A DNA stretch of 64,000 bases from SYOC01 sp964441775 (GTDB lineage Bacteria > Desulfobacterota > Binatia > Bin18), in NCBI GenBank assembly GCA_964441775.1, contig CAYTVL010000003.1:124001-188000 (forward strand), given 5' to 3'. The notes below the pieces were generated by a model. It was given only the letters and a program-made list of their open reading frames with translations. It did not search any database and had not been told where the DNA came from. Shown here piece after piece: positions 1 to 9,239 of the stretch (position 1 is its first letter; the number at the start of each line of letters is the position of its first letter). Both the position numbers and the translations under genes were made by a program.

Positions 1-29
1 GAGTTTTCCTTTCCTTGAAACGGCCTTGC

Positions 30-992
30 CTACGCGGCGAGATGTTGTTGATCCGTGAGTCGCACGAACAATTCTTCGAGCCCGAGCGTCATAGGACGGA
101 GTTCGTGCAGGTCCCATCCTTGGCTCACAATGAGTTGCGCCACTTCCTTGGCAATGGCTCGGTCTGGAGAAGTGACGATGAACGAGTGTCCTTCAAGGCG
201 CTCGCCGTTGTCCGTTTCACGCTCAGTCGGCTCAGAGACGTCTTTCACACCAGGCAAAGAGCGCAGGGCAGCCAGCACGTTCGTGCGCTCGCCCCCGGCC
301 CTCAGAAAAACGCGGGCCGCGCCTTGCACTCGCTCGCTTAATCCCTCAGCCGTGTCTTCAGCGATGATTTTTCCCTTGTCGATGATGACGACCCGATGAC
401 AGGTCAAGCCTACTTCGGACAGAATATGGCTGGAAAGCAGGACTGTGGTTGTCCCAGCCATTTTCTTGATCAGCTCCCGCATCTCAATCACTTGATGCGG
501 ATCGAGTCCGACGGTAGGCTCATCTAAGATGAGCACTTCCGGCTGGCACAAGAGCGCTTGGGCCAGACCCACGCGCTGACGATATCCCTTGGAAAGCGTG
601 CCAATATGACGGCGCGCCATGTGCTCGATGTCGCATTCGTCCAGGACGCGATCAACTTGTTTCTTTCGTTGAGAGGCGTCGCCCTCTTTAATGCGCGCAG
701 AAAATTCAAGGAACGAGCGGACAGTCATATCGGGGTATAAGACCACATTTTCCGCCAGATACCCCAAGCGCCGTCGCACTTCAAGTGAAGACGTTTCCAC
801 GTCAAGGTCCGCAACGATCACTTTTCCCTCCGTGGGAGGAAAGAAGCCGGTCAAGATGCGCATGAGCGTGGTTTTTCCCGATCCGTTAGGACCGAGCAGC
901 CCTACGATTTCTCCTTTGTTTACATTGAAAGAGACATGATCGAGGGCTCGAACCTGACCGTAATACTTCGTGACGTTTTGGACTGCGATCAT
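30..992 (-). CDS. ABC transporter ATP-binding protein (GldA/CcmA-like)
   Basis: This 320-residue ATPase should energise a membrane permease. Walker A (GPNGSGKTT) lies at about residues 34-42, the ABC signature LSKGYRQR at 133-140, Walker B VLILDEPT at 153-160 and the H-loop His near 189. After the ATPase core there is a C-terminal extension of roughly 100 residues, as in GldA-type and multidrug or lipid exporters. No strong ribosome-binding site is visible before the ATG. The partner permease is not in the window. The last bases after the stop, towards position 1, contain a purine-rich AAGGAAAGGA stretch on the minus strand that may be the ribosome-binding site of the next gene, probably that permease. 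The substrate cannot be told from this subunit. Confidence 0.93.
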   Translation of the reverse strand: MIAVQNVTKYYGQVRALDHVSFNVNKGEIVGLLGPNGSGKTTLMRILTGFFPPTEGKVIVADLDVETSSLEVRRRLGYLAENVVLYPDMTVRSFLEFSARIKEGDASQRKKQVDRVLDECDIEHMARRHIGTLSKGYRQRVGLAQALLCQPEVLILDEPTVGLDPHQVIEMRELIKKMAGTTTVLLSSHILSEVGLTCHRVVIIDKGKIIAEDTAEGLSERVQGAARVFLRAGGERTNVLAALRSLPGVKDVSEPTERETDNGERLEGHSFIVTSPDRAIAKEVAQLIVSQGWDLHELRPMTLGLEELFVRLTDQQHLAA

Positions 993-1034
993 AATGAAGA
1001 CGGTTAATCCAGTGTAGCCATCGCCGAACTCAAC

Positions 1035-1343
1035 TCACTGAGCCGCCGGCGTAGCCGCCTTCTTGAGGCGGCTGACTTCAACTTCCAGGGCTTGCTTCGA
1101 GCGCATCATTTCATCCCGCGTCTGCGTCGTCGATTTGAGGTTTGAATCGCACTCCGCCAACTTGGTCCGTAAGCTGCCGGTTTCCCCGGGAAGAATGCCT
1201 GAGAAAAGAAACGAGGTCAGCCCTAATCGTTCACACGCCATCCCCGAGAGAAAGAGCGACAACCACATAACTCCGACACCGACAATATGCCATACGGCTT
1301 TTTCTAGCGATTGCTCTCCACCTACATGTTCGACTTCTGCCAT
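1035..1343 (-). CDS. Small membrane-anchored coiled-coil protein, unknown function
   Basis: The predicted product has 102 residues. One hydrophobic segment (about residues 20-45, HIVGVGVMWLSLFLSGMAC) is followed by a charged helix rich in Lys, Glu, Arg and Ser that looks like a coiled coil, ending in an Ala-Pro tail. I chose the ATG at 1343 over an in-frame start 21 bases upstream because AAGGAGGAGG sits immediately before it. It lies about 40 bases upstream of the ABC ATPase on the same strand and may be co-transcribed. A short palindrome, CACAC-CA-GTGTG, lies at 1360-1371 just upstream of the ribosome-binding site. I do not recognise the family. Confidence 0.7.
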   Translation of the reverse strand: MAEVEHVGGEQSLEKAVWHIVGVGVMWLSLFLSGMACERLGLTSFLFSGILPGETGSLRTKLAECDSNLKSTTQTRDEMMRSKQALEVEVSRLKKAATPAAQ

Positions 1344-1517
1344 AAAGTCCTCCTCCTTACACACCAGTGTGAAAAATAAAGGTGGGCTCCTAACTAGCAG
1401 AAAAGTACGCAGGGGGAAAGGCGCATGGATGATAGGACCGTGCTGAGTGCATTGAGAATGGTAGTGACGGACTAGAGGGACGCGCAGGTCGCGCCCCTCC
1501 GAGCCTTGAGCGCCAAA

Positions 1518-2843
1518 TTAACGTGCGCTCTGGATCAGGAAGTTCACGGAGTACGCTTGTTCCGTGTTAATGGGGGTGGCTTCGTTAAAATACCACTCAT
1601 TGACCCATTCACTCGGCTTCACGTAACCAGACGGTGCGTCCCACTTGGTGGAGTGCACGGTCTGCAGGTCAGCCATCATCCCATGCGGAGTGAAGGCCCA
1701 CACGTCCGTGTAGTTGTACTTGCCGCCTTCGAGCGGTTTGGTTGGGTACCCTTCGTACGGCTTGGAAACGTATTCAAACATGTTGAACCACAGCTTCCAC
1801 AATTCGCCGCCTTGGTCGAAAACTTCCGCAAAGTTCATCCCAAGGAAGTCCTTGTCAAGGTACATAATGCGCTTCGAGTAGGCGTACTGGCTATAAGCGG
1901 TCGGGATGCCTTCCACCACGTACACCGGACGTTTTTCCCAGGTGATGTTGCAAGGCATAAAGGCCAAGGGACCACTCTTCCCATCGGGCTGCGCGCACCA
2001 CACGTCGCGGGTGCCGTATTTCCCTATGTGCACGGGGGCGAGAATCTGCTTCTCAGCCAACAAGCGGAAGGTCCAGTACGACACTTTGGAGTTGAAGCCC
2101 CACAGCGAGTCGAGGTCCATGTCTGCGCCCCAGAACGCGTCACTGCGGTTCGCAACGCTAATACGACGCACGCGGCGTAATTCCGGGAGGTACATGTACG
2201 AGTCGTCCGGCACATCGACGCCGAGATAGCGGTTGTTCAACACGCCCGCGCCTTTGAGGTCGTTCGGGATGAACAAGGGGCCGAACTGTTCGGTGTAACG
2301 CATGGCAGGGTTGTGGGGAATGGTCGGCTTTGGGTCAGTATACAAGCGACCTGTCCACATCATGCGACGCCAGAACTGCGACCCATAGGTTCGTTCCAGT
2401 TCGCCTTTACCGTTGACCAGCTCGGTGATCCACTCGGTGCCGACGTTATCAACGTATTGAGGTTTCTGCTCTTGGTTCCACATGTGCTTGAACCCGGCCA
2501 TAGGATCGTTGGGATCAATGTTGGGAAAGGGTATTCCAGAAACGTAGTTATAAATTTCGTGACCATCAGCCGAAAGCTTGACCTGCCCTGAATACTTTTC
2601 CGTGGCTTCCTTGTAGAGCTTAGGCAATTCTACTTTCTTGTAGGGGCCAACTTTGATCGGCATGCCGCGTTCGACGAACCATTTAATGCCAGGGATCAAA
2701 AGATCGCCAGCCTGATCCATGTTGGCTTTGGTGACGGTGTCGCCTTCTTTCACATCAGCAGGCGCCACACTCGGGGTGAGAAAACTAACGACGGCAGCCG
2801 CCAGGAATGCGCTAGCGGTCTGGGTCCAACGATGTCGCTGCAT
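1518..2843 (-). CDS. DUF1329 family outer-membrane lipoprotein-sorting-like protein
   Basis: The 441-residue product begins with a signal peptide (basic MQRHRW, hydrophobic stretch, Ala-rich cleavage region before ADVKEGD). The mature part has the aromatic-rich sequence typical of DUF1329, a LolA/LolB-like periplasmic fold. The start at 2843 is set by AAGGAGG before that ATG; an in-frame start 48 bases upstream lacks one. DUF1329 genes are often found beside MMPL/RND transporters, and here the next upstream gene on the same strand is such a transporter, about 380 bases away. A role carrying a lipid or hydrophobic compound between membranes is inference. Confidence 0.88.
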   Translation of the reverse strand: MQRHRWTQTASAFLAAAVVSFLTPSVAPADVKEGDTVTKANMDQAGDLLIPGIKWFVERGMPIKVGPYKKVELPKLYKEATEKYSGQVKLSADGHEIYNYVSGIPFPNIDPNDPMAGFKHMWNQEQKPQYVDNVGTEWITELVNGKGELERTYGSQFWRRMMWTGRLYTDPKPTIPHNPAMRYTEQFGPLFIPNDLKGAGVLNNRYLGVDVPDDSYMYLPELRRVRRISVANRSDAFWGADMDLDSLWGFNSKVSYWTFRLLAEKQILAPVHIGKYGTRDVWCAQPDGKSGPLAFMPCNITWEKRPVYVVEGIPTAYSQYAYSKRIMYLDKDFLGMNFAEVFDQGGELWKLWFNMFEYVSKPYEGYPTKPLEGGKYNYTDVWAFTPHGMMADLQTVHSTKWDAPSGYVKPSEWVNEWYFNEATPINTEQAYSVNFLIQSAR

Positions 2844-3222
2844 AACGTGTCCTCCTTGTCTCGCGGTTGGGGTTAGTCGGTTTAAATACAATGCGCACTT
2901 GTGATCAGGACAAGCGGCGCGGCTTTCTGCCTTACTTGCTGTTTAGGGTCCGGTGGAGCCCGGGTTGTCATCAACAAGTCCTTTTTCCCTTTCTTTTAAC
3001 CTACCTTAAAGAGTGCCAAAGATAGGAGGGTGAAAGCAATAAGCTGGGAGGAGGTTTTTCTCCCCTCCTACAGGATGGCTTCGTTCCCTTACATATGAAT
3101 GGGCAATGTTTTTCGCTTTCCCCCGTTGCGCTTAGAAACCAACCCTACGATGAGCAAGATGAGCAGGATAAGCAATGATGAGCTTGACTGTCCTCATAAC
3201 TGCTTTTCAGGAAGCCTGTCAA
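2844..3222 (-). other. Intergenic region between the MMPL and DUF1329 genes
   Basis: This 379-base gap holds no convincing gene. On the minus strand, AGGAGG and CCTCCT arms at 3049-3069 could form a hairpin, but no clean T-tract follows. A possible promoter for the DUF1329 gene is TTGTCC, 17 bases, then TGTATT near 2887-2915. Just after the MMPL stop, one minus-strand frame near 3110-3195 encodes a very hydrophobic stretch (LLILLILLIVGLV followed by SKRNGGKRK) ending at a stop. It has no ATG and overlaps a degenerate GATGAGCA-type tandem repeat, so it may be chance. Confidence 0.4.
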
Positions 3223-5580
3223 TTAGGCTGGTCGTTCACGCAGGATGAAACGGGGCTTGAGCACGACGACCATGACCGGAAGCAGCGTCATCGTCGTCAA
3301 AAAACTGATTCCCATCCACAGCGCCAACAGAAGTCCCATCTCAGCGTTGAAACGAATATGCGAGAACGTCCAGAAAAGCGTCCCTAAAATCATGGTGATT
3401 GCGGTGAAACTCACCGATTTCCCTGATGTCGCCACAGCCAAACGTACGGCTTCCTGGAGCGAGACACCGGTGCGATACTCCTCGACCATGCGGCTGACAA
3501 TGTACAGGCCGTAATCAATGCCGAAGCCCACCCCCACAGTGACAACAGGCAACGTGTTGATATTGATCCCAATGTTGCGCGCACCCATGTAAGCATTCAC
3601 CACGGCATTGGCGATGAGCAAGGGGATAAGCATGCACACGCCCGCCATCAACGAACGATACGTGACCACAAGCACGAGGAAGATGGTGGCGAACCCCAGG
3701 ACATTGACCATGATGTCGTTCTTGAGCAGCTCATCATTGGCCGCCGCCAGCACGCCCAAGCGACCGCCCGCGAGCAGAAAGTGCGCGGTCTGCAGCGGAT
3801 TCGCATCGATGAAGGATTTTGCATGGTTGATGATGCGACGAATGTTTTCACCTTTATGGTCCGTGCAGTAGAACCAGATCGGCGCCGCTCGGAGTTTCGC
3901 GTCGATGAAGCGATTGGTGTCTTGATACGAATTCCCACTGAAATACGCGGCGAGTAGAAGATTCACTTGACTGGCCGTCCACGGCAACACTTCCCATTTG
4001 GTTTCGGTGTCGTGAATGGCGGCGTTGACCACGGGTAAGATGTCTACAAAGGAAAAACTGAGGCTGACCGAAGGGTCGCGCTCCATGTAACGTTGGAGCT
4101 TTTCAATCGCTCTGAGGACTTCGGGCATGGCCACGGAATTTTGCTGATTGCTGCCTTGCCGTTCGACGACAATCATCAGCGGTTCGCTCCCGCCAAACAC
4201 TTCTTGGATGCGTGCATGAGCCACGTTGTATGCTGAGTCCCGTTGGAGGAGCGGTTCTGCCGAAGTGGGGTCGCCGATCACCAAATCTTGCCAGTAATAC
4301 ACGCTGCCGGCGAGAATAACTCCCCAAAAGAGAAAGGCGCCGATCTTGCCGGCTGGAGTGAGCAGAACATCGGAGAATGCAAAAATGACGCGCTTAAACG
4401 CGCCTTGTTCCCGCGCTTCGACGACCCGAATATCCGGCTCGCGCAGATAGTAATACACGACGGGATTCAATAGGAGTTCACTCACAGTGATAGCAAGGAT
4501 CCACACCGCCGCGCTGATCGCTAGTTTCTGCAAGAGCACGATGGGCACAAGCAAAATGACGAGCAACCCGAGCGCATCAGTAATGATGCCGGAAAGTGTA
4601 GGGGCAAACAGTTCCGCGAAGGAGGCAATGATGGCAGGCGCCTTTTGCCAGTTGGCTTTCTTGTATTCCTCGTAGTAACGATCGTGCATCTGCACGGAAT
4701 GACTCACTGCCCGGGCTGTAACAAAGAAAGGAATGACCATGGTGAGAGGATCAAGACTGAAGCCGATCATTTTGATAAAGCCAAGCCCCCAAATTGCGGA
4801 AATCACCCCGGTGATGGTCGGACGCAGCGCGCCCCGAATGTCGCGGAAGTACCAATATAACAGCCCCCACATGAGCACAGCCGTACCTAAGAAAATCAAG
4901 AACACCTCTTTGGCGTAGTGGTACACCCAGCCATACTTCCAGGGCTCGCCGGTCACGTAGATGCGTGTGTTGTCATCTTGAAACGGTTCAACAATAGCAC
5001 CACTGATTTCGTCGAACAAACGGCGATGGTCCAGCCGTCCTTCAATAAAGGTAGCGGTGATGAGTGTGGCTTTCTCATCAAGCGAGACAATGACGCCGTA
5101 TAAATTGCGCGAGGTGTGCACGATTTGCCTGATCGTGTTCACTTCCTGATCATTCTTCGGAGCCGTGGCCATCACCGGGTCGACCACTTGCATCCCGCCG
5201 CTGAGCATGCGGACGCGTCGGTTCGTGCGGTGAGCGAGCGAGTTGATCAGTTCGTGATTCACGCCGTGAATCTTGTCAAGGCGTTGCGTCATCTCAAAAA
5301 TCTTGGTGAGCATCGCTTTGGTGAAAATCGAACCTTCCTTCACCTCCAACATGATGGACACCGTGTTGGCGCCGCCAAAGATGGGGGCATATTGATTATG
5401 GACTTGGATGAAAGGGTGATTCTGCGGCAACAATTCGTCAAATCTGGTGACCATATCAAGCCGCAGGGCGAACGAAGCGAACACCAAGGTAATAACCGCA
5501 ACCGCGAGAAGAACGGTCGTGCGCTTTTCAATGAGTTGTTCCCCGAGACGATACAGCGAATTCTGCTCGTTCATACTCAT
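3223..5580 (-). CDS. MMPL/RND family transporter
   Basis: This 785-residue polytopic protein has two halves. Each half has one N-terminal membrane span, a large periplasmic domain and a block of five or so spans, as in the HAE3/MMPL branch of the RND superfamily. The first transmembrane block has FFVTARAVSHSVQMHDRYYE. The second has the typical GIDYGLYIVSRMVEEY. The ATG overlaps the stop of the upstream DsbA-like gene by four bases (ATGA), so the two are translationally coupled, and GGAAGGAAGG lies upstream. Relatives move lipids, hopanoids or other hydrophobic molecules. The substrate here is unknown. A paralogue lies at 49992-52376. Confidence 0.93.
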   Translation of the reverse strand: MSMNEQNSLYRLGEQLIEKRTTVLLAVAVITLVFASFALRLDMVTRFDELLPQNHPFIQVHNQYAPIFGGANTVSIMLEVKEGSIFTKAMLTKIFEMTQRLDKIHGVNHELINSLAHRTNRRVRMLSGGMQVVDPVMATAPKNDQEVNTIRQIVHTSRNLYGVIVSLDEKATLITATFIEGRLDHRRLFDEISGAIVEPFQDDNTRIYVTGEPWKYGWVYHYAKEVFLIFLGTAVLMWGLLYWYFRDIRGALRPTITGVISAIWGLGFIKMIGFSLDPLTMVIPFFVTARAVSHSVQMHDRYYEEYKKANWQKAPAIIASFAELFAPTLSGIITDALGLLVILLVPIVLLQKLAISAAVWILAITVSELLLNPVVYYYLREPDIRVVEAREQGAFKRVIFAFSDVLLTPAGKIGAFLFWGVILAGSVYYWQDLVIGDPTSAEPLLQRDSAYNVAHARIQEVFGGSEPLMIVVERQGSNQQNSVAMPEVLRAIEKLQRYMERDPSVSLSFSFVDILPVVNAAIHDTETKWEVLPWTASQVNLLLAAYFSGNSYQDTNRFIDAKLRAAPIWFYCTDHKGENIRRIINHAKSFIDANPLQTAHFLLAGGRLGVLAAANDELLKNDIMVNVLGFATIFLVLVVTYRSLMAGVCMLIPLLIANAVVNAYMGARNIGININTLPVVTVGVGFGIDYGLYIVSRMVEEYRTGVSLQEAVRLAVATSGKSVSFTAITMILGTLFWTFSHIRFNAEMGLLLALWMGISFLTTMTLLPVMVVVLKPRFILRERPA

Positions 5581-6332
5581 GGCGACGCCTTCCTTCCTTT
5601 GGCTGGGGGTTTTGTGGTTATATGACCCACGAGTTTCTTCTTTTCCAGTACGCCGTCAACAACCTGGACAACGTTGGCTTGTGAAACGTCATTGAGCTTT
5701 ATCCACCCATCGAGAATCAGGGTGGGCGTCGCGTCGACTTGATAAGAGTCGGCCTGCCTCATATTCTGCTGTACTTCCGCAACACCGCCACTGCCAGCAA
5801 GTTGGTTCAGCAAGAGGTCTGGAGCAAGCCCGATGCTATCGGCCACTTTCGCGAGCCCTTCTTTACTGCTGGTATCAAGCTCCTCTTCAAAATGCGCACG
5901 GAAGAGCGCACTCTGCATAGCCTCCCCAAATCCCAATTCGTGCGCAATAGCGTATGAGCGCGCCGCCAGGAGCGAATCGGGGTGCGCAAGGGGAACGCCA
6001 AGAAAATGAAGGATGAGCCGGTCCCCATACTTCTCTTGCAAAGCGGGGAATAGATAGCGCACCGCACTATAGCAAGCTGGACAATGAAAATCCTCGAAGA
6101 CAGCCATGACGACTTTGTCCGGCTGAGGGTTGTCGGGGGCGCGACGCACGAAGACGTACGAGCCAGGGACGGAGAGATACTGGTCCATAAGATCCTCCGC
6201 CTTGCCATGCCCAGGCGGGAACAGAGTGACGCACATCACCAGTATGATGGGCCAGAGGACCATAAGTGGCTGGGGATCATAGGAGCCGCGCGCGAAAAGC
6301 GCAATGGTGGGAGAAACACGATCAGGGCGCAT
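5577..6332 (-). CDS. DsbA-like thioredoxin-fold protein
   Basis: The product has about 251 residues from the preferred ATG at 6332, which follows GTGAGGGGCG. A longer reading from 6461 would overlap the aconitase gene and lacks a ribosome-binding site. An N-terminal hydrophobic segment (about 24-43, MVLWPIILVMCVTLFPPGHG) acts as signal or anchor. The thioredoxin fold follows, with active site FHCPACY (Cys about 84 and 87) and the cis-Pro region DATPTLILDGW. It should act in the periplasm as a thiol oxidoreductase or disulfide isomerase. It overlaps the MMPL gene by four bases, so it may fold the periplasmic loops of that transporter or of the DUF1329 protein; this is inference. Confidence 0.85.
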   Translation of the reverse strand: MRPDRVSPTIALFARGSYDPQPLMVLWPIILVMCVTLFPPGHGKAEDLMDQYLSVPGSYVFVRRAPDNPQPDKVVMAVFEDFHCPACYSAVRYLFPALQEKYGDRLILHFLGVPLAHPDSLLAARSYAIAHELGFGEAMQSALFRAHFEEELDTSSKEGLAKVADSIGLAPDLLLNQLAGSGGVAEVQQNMRQADSYQVDATPTLILDGWIKLNDVSQANVVQVVDGVLEKKKLVGHITTKPPAKGRKASP

Positions 6333-6363
6333 GGTGATGCGCCCCTCACACAGTTCTTTTTGT

Positions 6364-9060
6364 CTACGCGACAAGCTGCCGCAGAACGTAGGGCAGGATG
6401 CCGCCGTGACGGTAGTATTCAACTTCGATCGGCGTGTCGATCCGCAGCGTGACAGGAACATGCTCGGTCTGGCCGCGCGCGCGATGAACTACTAATGTCA
6501 CATCCTGCCGAGGTTTGGGGTTGGCGCCGAGTCCAATGAGATCAAACGTCTCGGTTCCATCGAGCTTGAGTGTTTGGGCGCTCACGCCGTCTTTGAACTG
6601 ACAGGGCAGCACGCCCATGCCCACCAAATTGCTGCGGTGAATACGCTCGAAGCTCTGGGCTACGACTACTTTTACCCCAAGGAGTTGCGTTCCTTTCGCC
6701 GCCCAGTCGCGAGAACTCCCCGTGCCATACTCTTGTCCGGCGAGAATAATTTGCGCTGTCCCCGAGGTTTGATATTTGATCGCGGCGTCATAGATGCTCA
6801 TCTGTTCGCCGCTGGGCTGAAACTTGGTCACGCCTCCTTCCGTTCCAGGAACCATGAGATTCTTGATGCGCACGTTGGCGAACGTGCCGCGCGTCATCAC
6901 GCGATCATTGCCGCGCCGCGAGCCATAACTGTTGAAGTCGGCGACGGTGACGCCATGCTCTTGCAAATACAGCCCCGCAGGCGCCGTCGCTTTGATCGAC
7001 CCGGCCGGACTAATGTGATCGGTGGTGATGGAATCTCCAAAAATCGCCAACGCTCTGGCGTCTGAGATATCACTAATTGTGCCGGCAGCCATGCCGAAGT
7101 TTTCAAAGAACGGCGGCTCCTGGATATACGTGGAGTCCGGGTCCCATTGGTACACCGCGCCAACGCTACTAGGAATTTCGTTCCACAGCGGGTTCTCCGC
7201 CGAGAAATTGGCGTAGAGCCGACGATAGGTGGCGGGATCAAAGGCGGCGGCCATCGAGTCACGAATTTCTTGCAGGCTGGGCCAAATTTCTTGCAGGTAG
7301 ACATCCTTGCCGTCTTTGCCTTTGCCAAGCGGTTCTTTCGTCAGGTCAATGTCAACACGGCCAGCCAAGGCAAAAGCGATCACCAACGGCGGGCTCATCA
7401 AGAAGTTGGCCTTAATGCTTTGGTGGACGCGCGCTTCGAAGTTTCTGTTGCCGCTGAGCACGGCTGCGCCGATCACGTCGTTCTTGACCACCACGTCTTC
7501 AATGCGGGCGTCCAGTGGACCTGAATTGCCGATGCACGTCGTACAGCCATAGCCTACGGTGTTGAACCCAACTTGATCGAGGTATTGTTGCAACCCCGTT
7601 TTTTGCAGATACTCTGTCACTACCCGTGAGCCTGGGCCGAGCGAGGCCTTCACAGTAGGCTTCCTGGTTAAACCCTTTTCCGCCGCTTTTTTCGCGAGGA
7701 TACCGGCGGCCAGCATCACGCTGGGATTAGAAGTGTTTGTACAGGAGGTAATCGCGGCGATGAGCACATCGCCATGACCGACATCTCCCAGCGGCGCGCC
7801 ACCGTTCGGAATGGCGAAGCGCTGCACCATCGTCTCAGCAGGTTTGTTGTAGCCGTTCTCATTGATCGGCTTGCTGAACAGTTCAGTAAATTTACTCTTC
7901 AGGTTGGTCAATTCGATGCGGTCCTGGGGACGTTTGGGCCCCGCGACGCTGGGCTGCACCTCAGCCAGATTCAGTTCCAACACTTGGCTATAATTGCACT
8001 CGCCTTTGCGCGGGATGCCGAACAAACCTTGCGCCTTGAAGTAGTTGCGAAACGCGTCAATGTGCTCGTCGGTGCGGCCCGTGGCTTTCAAATAGTTACA
8101 GGTTTCTTCGTCAATGGGGAAAAAGCCCATCGTAGCGCCGTATTCAGGAGCCATGTTGGCGATGGTGGCGCGGTCGGTAATCGGCAGTCCGGCGGCGCCT
8201 TCACCATGATATTCGACAAATTTGCTCACCACATTAGCTTTGCGTAAGAGCTGCGTGAGATGTAGCACGAGATCGGTAGCTGTGACGCCTTCACGCAAAG
8301 AGCCGGTCAGATGGACGCCGACCACGTCAGGCGTCAGAAAGTAAACAGGCTGACCGAGCATGCCCGCTTCCGCTTCAATGCCGCCAACGCCCCAGCCCAC
8401 AATGCCAAGCCCGTTAATCATGGTGGTGTGCGAATCGGTGCCAACCAGAGTGTCGGGATAGTACACGCCTTCTTTCTCCAGCACGCCGCGCGCCAGATAT
8501 TCCAGGTTGACTTGGTGGACAATGCCGATGCCCGGCGGCACCACTTTGAAGGTGTCAAACGCTTGCATGCCCCATTTGAGGAATTGGTAGCGCGGGCGGT
8601 TGCGCTGAAACTCCAGCTCCATGTTCTTCTGCAAGGCGTCCGAGGTGCTGGAATAATCCACTTGCACGGAGTGATCAACCACGAGGTCCACCGGCACCAG
8701 CGGCTCGATCACCTTGGGATCTTTGCCTAGCCGCGCTACTGCCGAGCGCATGGCGGCAAGGTCAACCAGCAGGGGCACGCCAGTGAAATCTTGCAGGAGC
8801 ACGCGGGCGACTACGAAGGGAATTTCTTCGGTTCGCTCCTCGTTGGGACTCCACTTGGCGAGCGTGCGCACATCAGCTTCGGTAATTTTCTTGTCGTCGC
8901 AGTTGCGCAGCACCGACTCCAACACGATGCGAATACTAACCGGCAAGCGCGAAATCTGACCGATGCCTTCTTTTTCCAGTTGGGGAAGCGAATAGAATTG
9001 ACCAGTTCGTCCGCTGCTGGTGGGAAACGTTTGCAACGAATTGAAGAGATTGTGTGACAT
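6364..9060 (-). CDS. acnA: Aconitate hydratase
   Basis: This 898-residue enzyme interconverts citrate and isocitrate in the TCA cycle. It has the AcnA/IRP layout: N-terminal catalytic domains, then the swivel domain (DFNSYGSRRGNDRVM, GTGSSRDWAAKG). Cluster ligands are visible in TSCTNTSNPSVM (Cys near 440) and GYGCTTCIGNSG (two Cys near 506-509). The ATG at 9060 follows AGGGAG. An in-frame extension to 9219 would add 53 residues without family similarity. It is divergent from glnS. The DsbA-like gene starts 31 bases after its stop. Confidence 0.97.
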   Translation of the reverse strand: MSHNLFNSLQTFPTSSGRTGQFYSLPQLEKEGIGQISRLPVSIRIVLESVLRNCDDKKITEADVRTLAKWSPNEERTEEIPFVVARVLLQDFTGVPLLVDLAAMRSAVARLGKDPKVIEPLVPVDLVVDHSVQVDYSSTSDALQKNMELEFQRNRPRYQFLKWGMQAFDTFKVVPPGIGIVHQVNLEYLARGVLEKEGVYYPDTLVGTDSHTTMINGLGIVGWGVGGIEAEAGMLGQPVYFLTPDVVGVHLTGSLREGVTATDLVLHLTQLLRKANVVSKFVEYHGEGAAGLPITDRATIANMAPEYGATMGFFPIDEETCNYLKATGRTDEHIDAFRNYFKAQGLFGIPRKGECNYSQVLELNLAEVQPSVAGPKRPQDRIELTNLKSKFTELFSKPINENGYNKPAETMVQRFAIPNGGAPLGDVGHGDVLIAAITSCTNTSNPSVMLAAGILAKKAAEKGLTRKPTVKASLGPGSRVVTEYLQKTGLQQYLDQVGFNTVGYGCTTCIGNSGPLDARIEDVVVKNDVIGAAVLSGNRNFEARVHQSIKANFLMSPPLVIAFALAGRVDIDLTKEPLGKGKDGKDVYLQEIWPSLQEIRDSMAAAFDPATYRRLYANFSAENPLWNEIPSSVGAVYQWDPDSTYIQEPPFFENFGMAAGTISDISDARALAIFGDSITTDHISPAGSIKATAPAGLYLQEHGVTVADFNSYGSRRGNDRVMTRGTFANVRIKNLMVPGTEGGVTKFQPSGEQMSIYDAAIKYQTSGTAQIILAGQEYGTGSSRDWAAKGTQLLGVKVVVAQSFERIHRSNLVGMGVLPCQFKDGVSAQTLKLDGTETFDLIGLGANPKPRQDVTLVVHRARGQTEHVPVTLRIDTPIEVEYYRHGGILPYVLRQLVA

Positions 9061-9239
9061 GGCACTCCCTATAAAACCGTGAAGATAGCAACTCGGGGCG
9101 AAGCAAGAACACTCAGTATTGAGTTCAGTTGTATATATCTCGCCAGAGTGAAAAGGCAAGCGCATTTCCGGGAGCTGGCCTTTTCCTGCCGTGCCGAGAT
9201 ATGCGATCATAGCCGCCATACCGTGAGGAGAATGCAGCT
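9061..9239. promoter_or_regulatory. Divergent promoter region acnA / glnS
   Basis: This 179-base region separates two divergent genes. On the minus strand, TTGCCT, 16 bases, then TATATA (near 9133-9160) is a plausible sigma-70 promoter for acnA. A small inverted repeat ACTCA-GTAT-TGAGT lies near 9111-9124, downstream of that promoter, and could be an operator. Spacing and sequence are the only evidence. Confidence 0.35.

Noticed and set aside
1506..2180. A 224-codon plus-strand frame
   Set aside because: It is antisense to the DUF1329 gene and has no ribosome-binding site.
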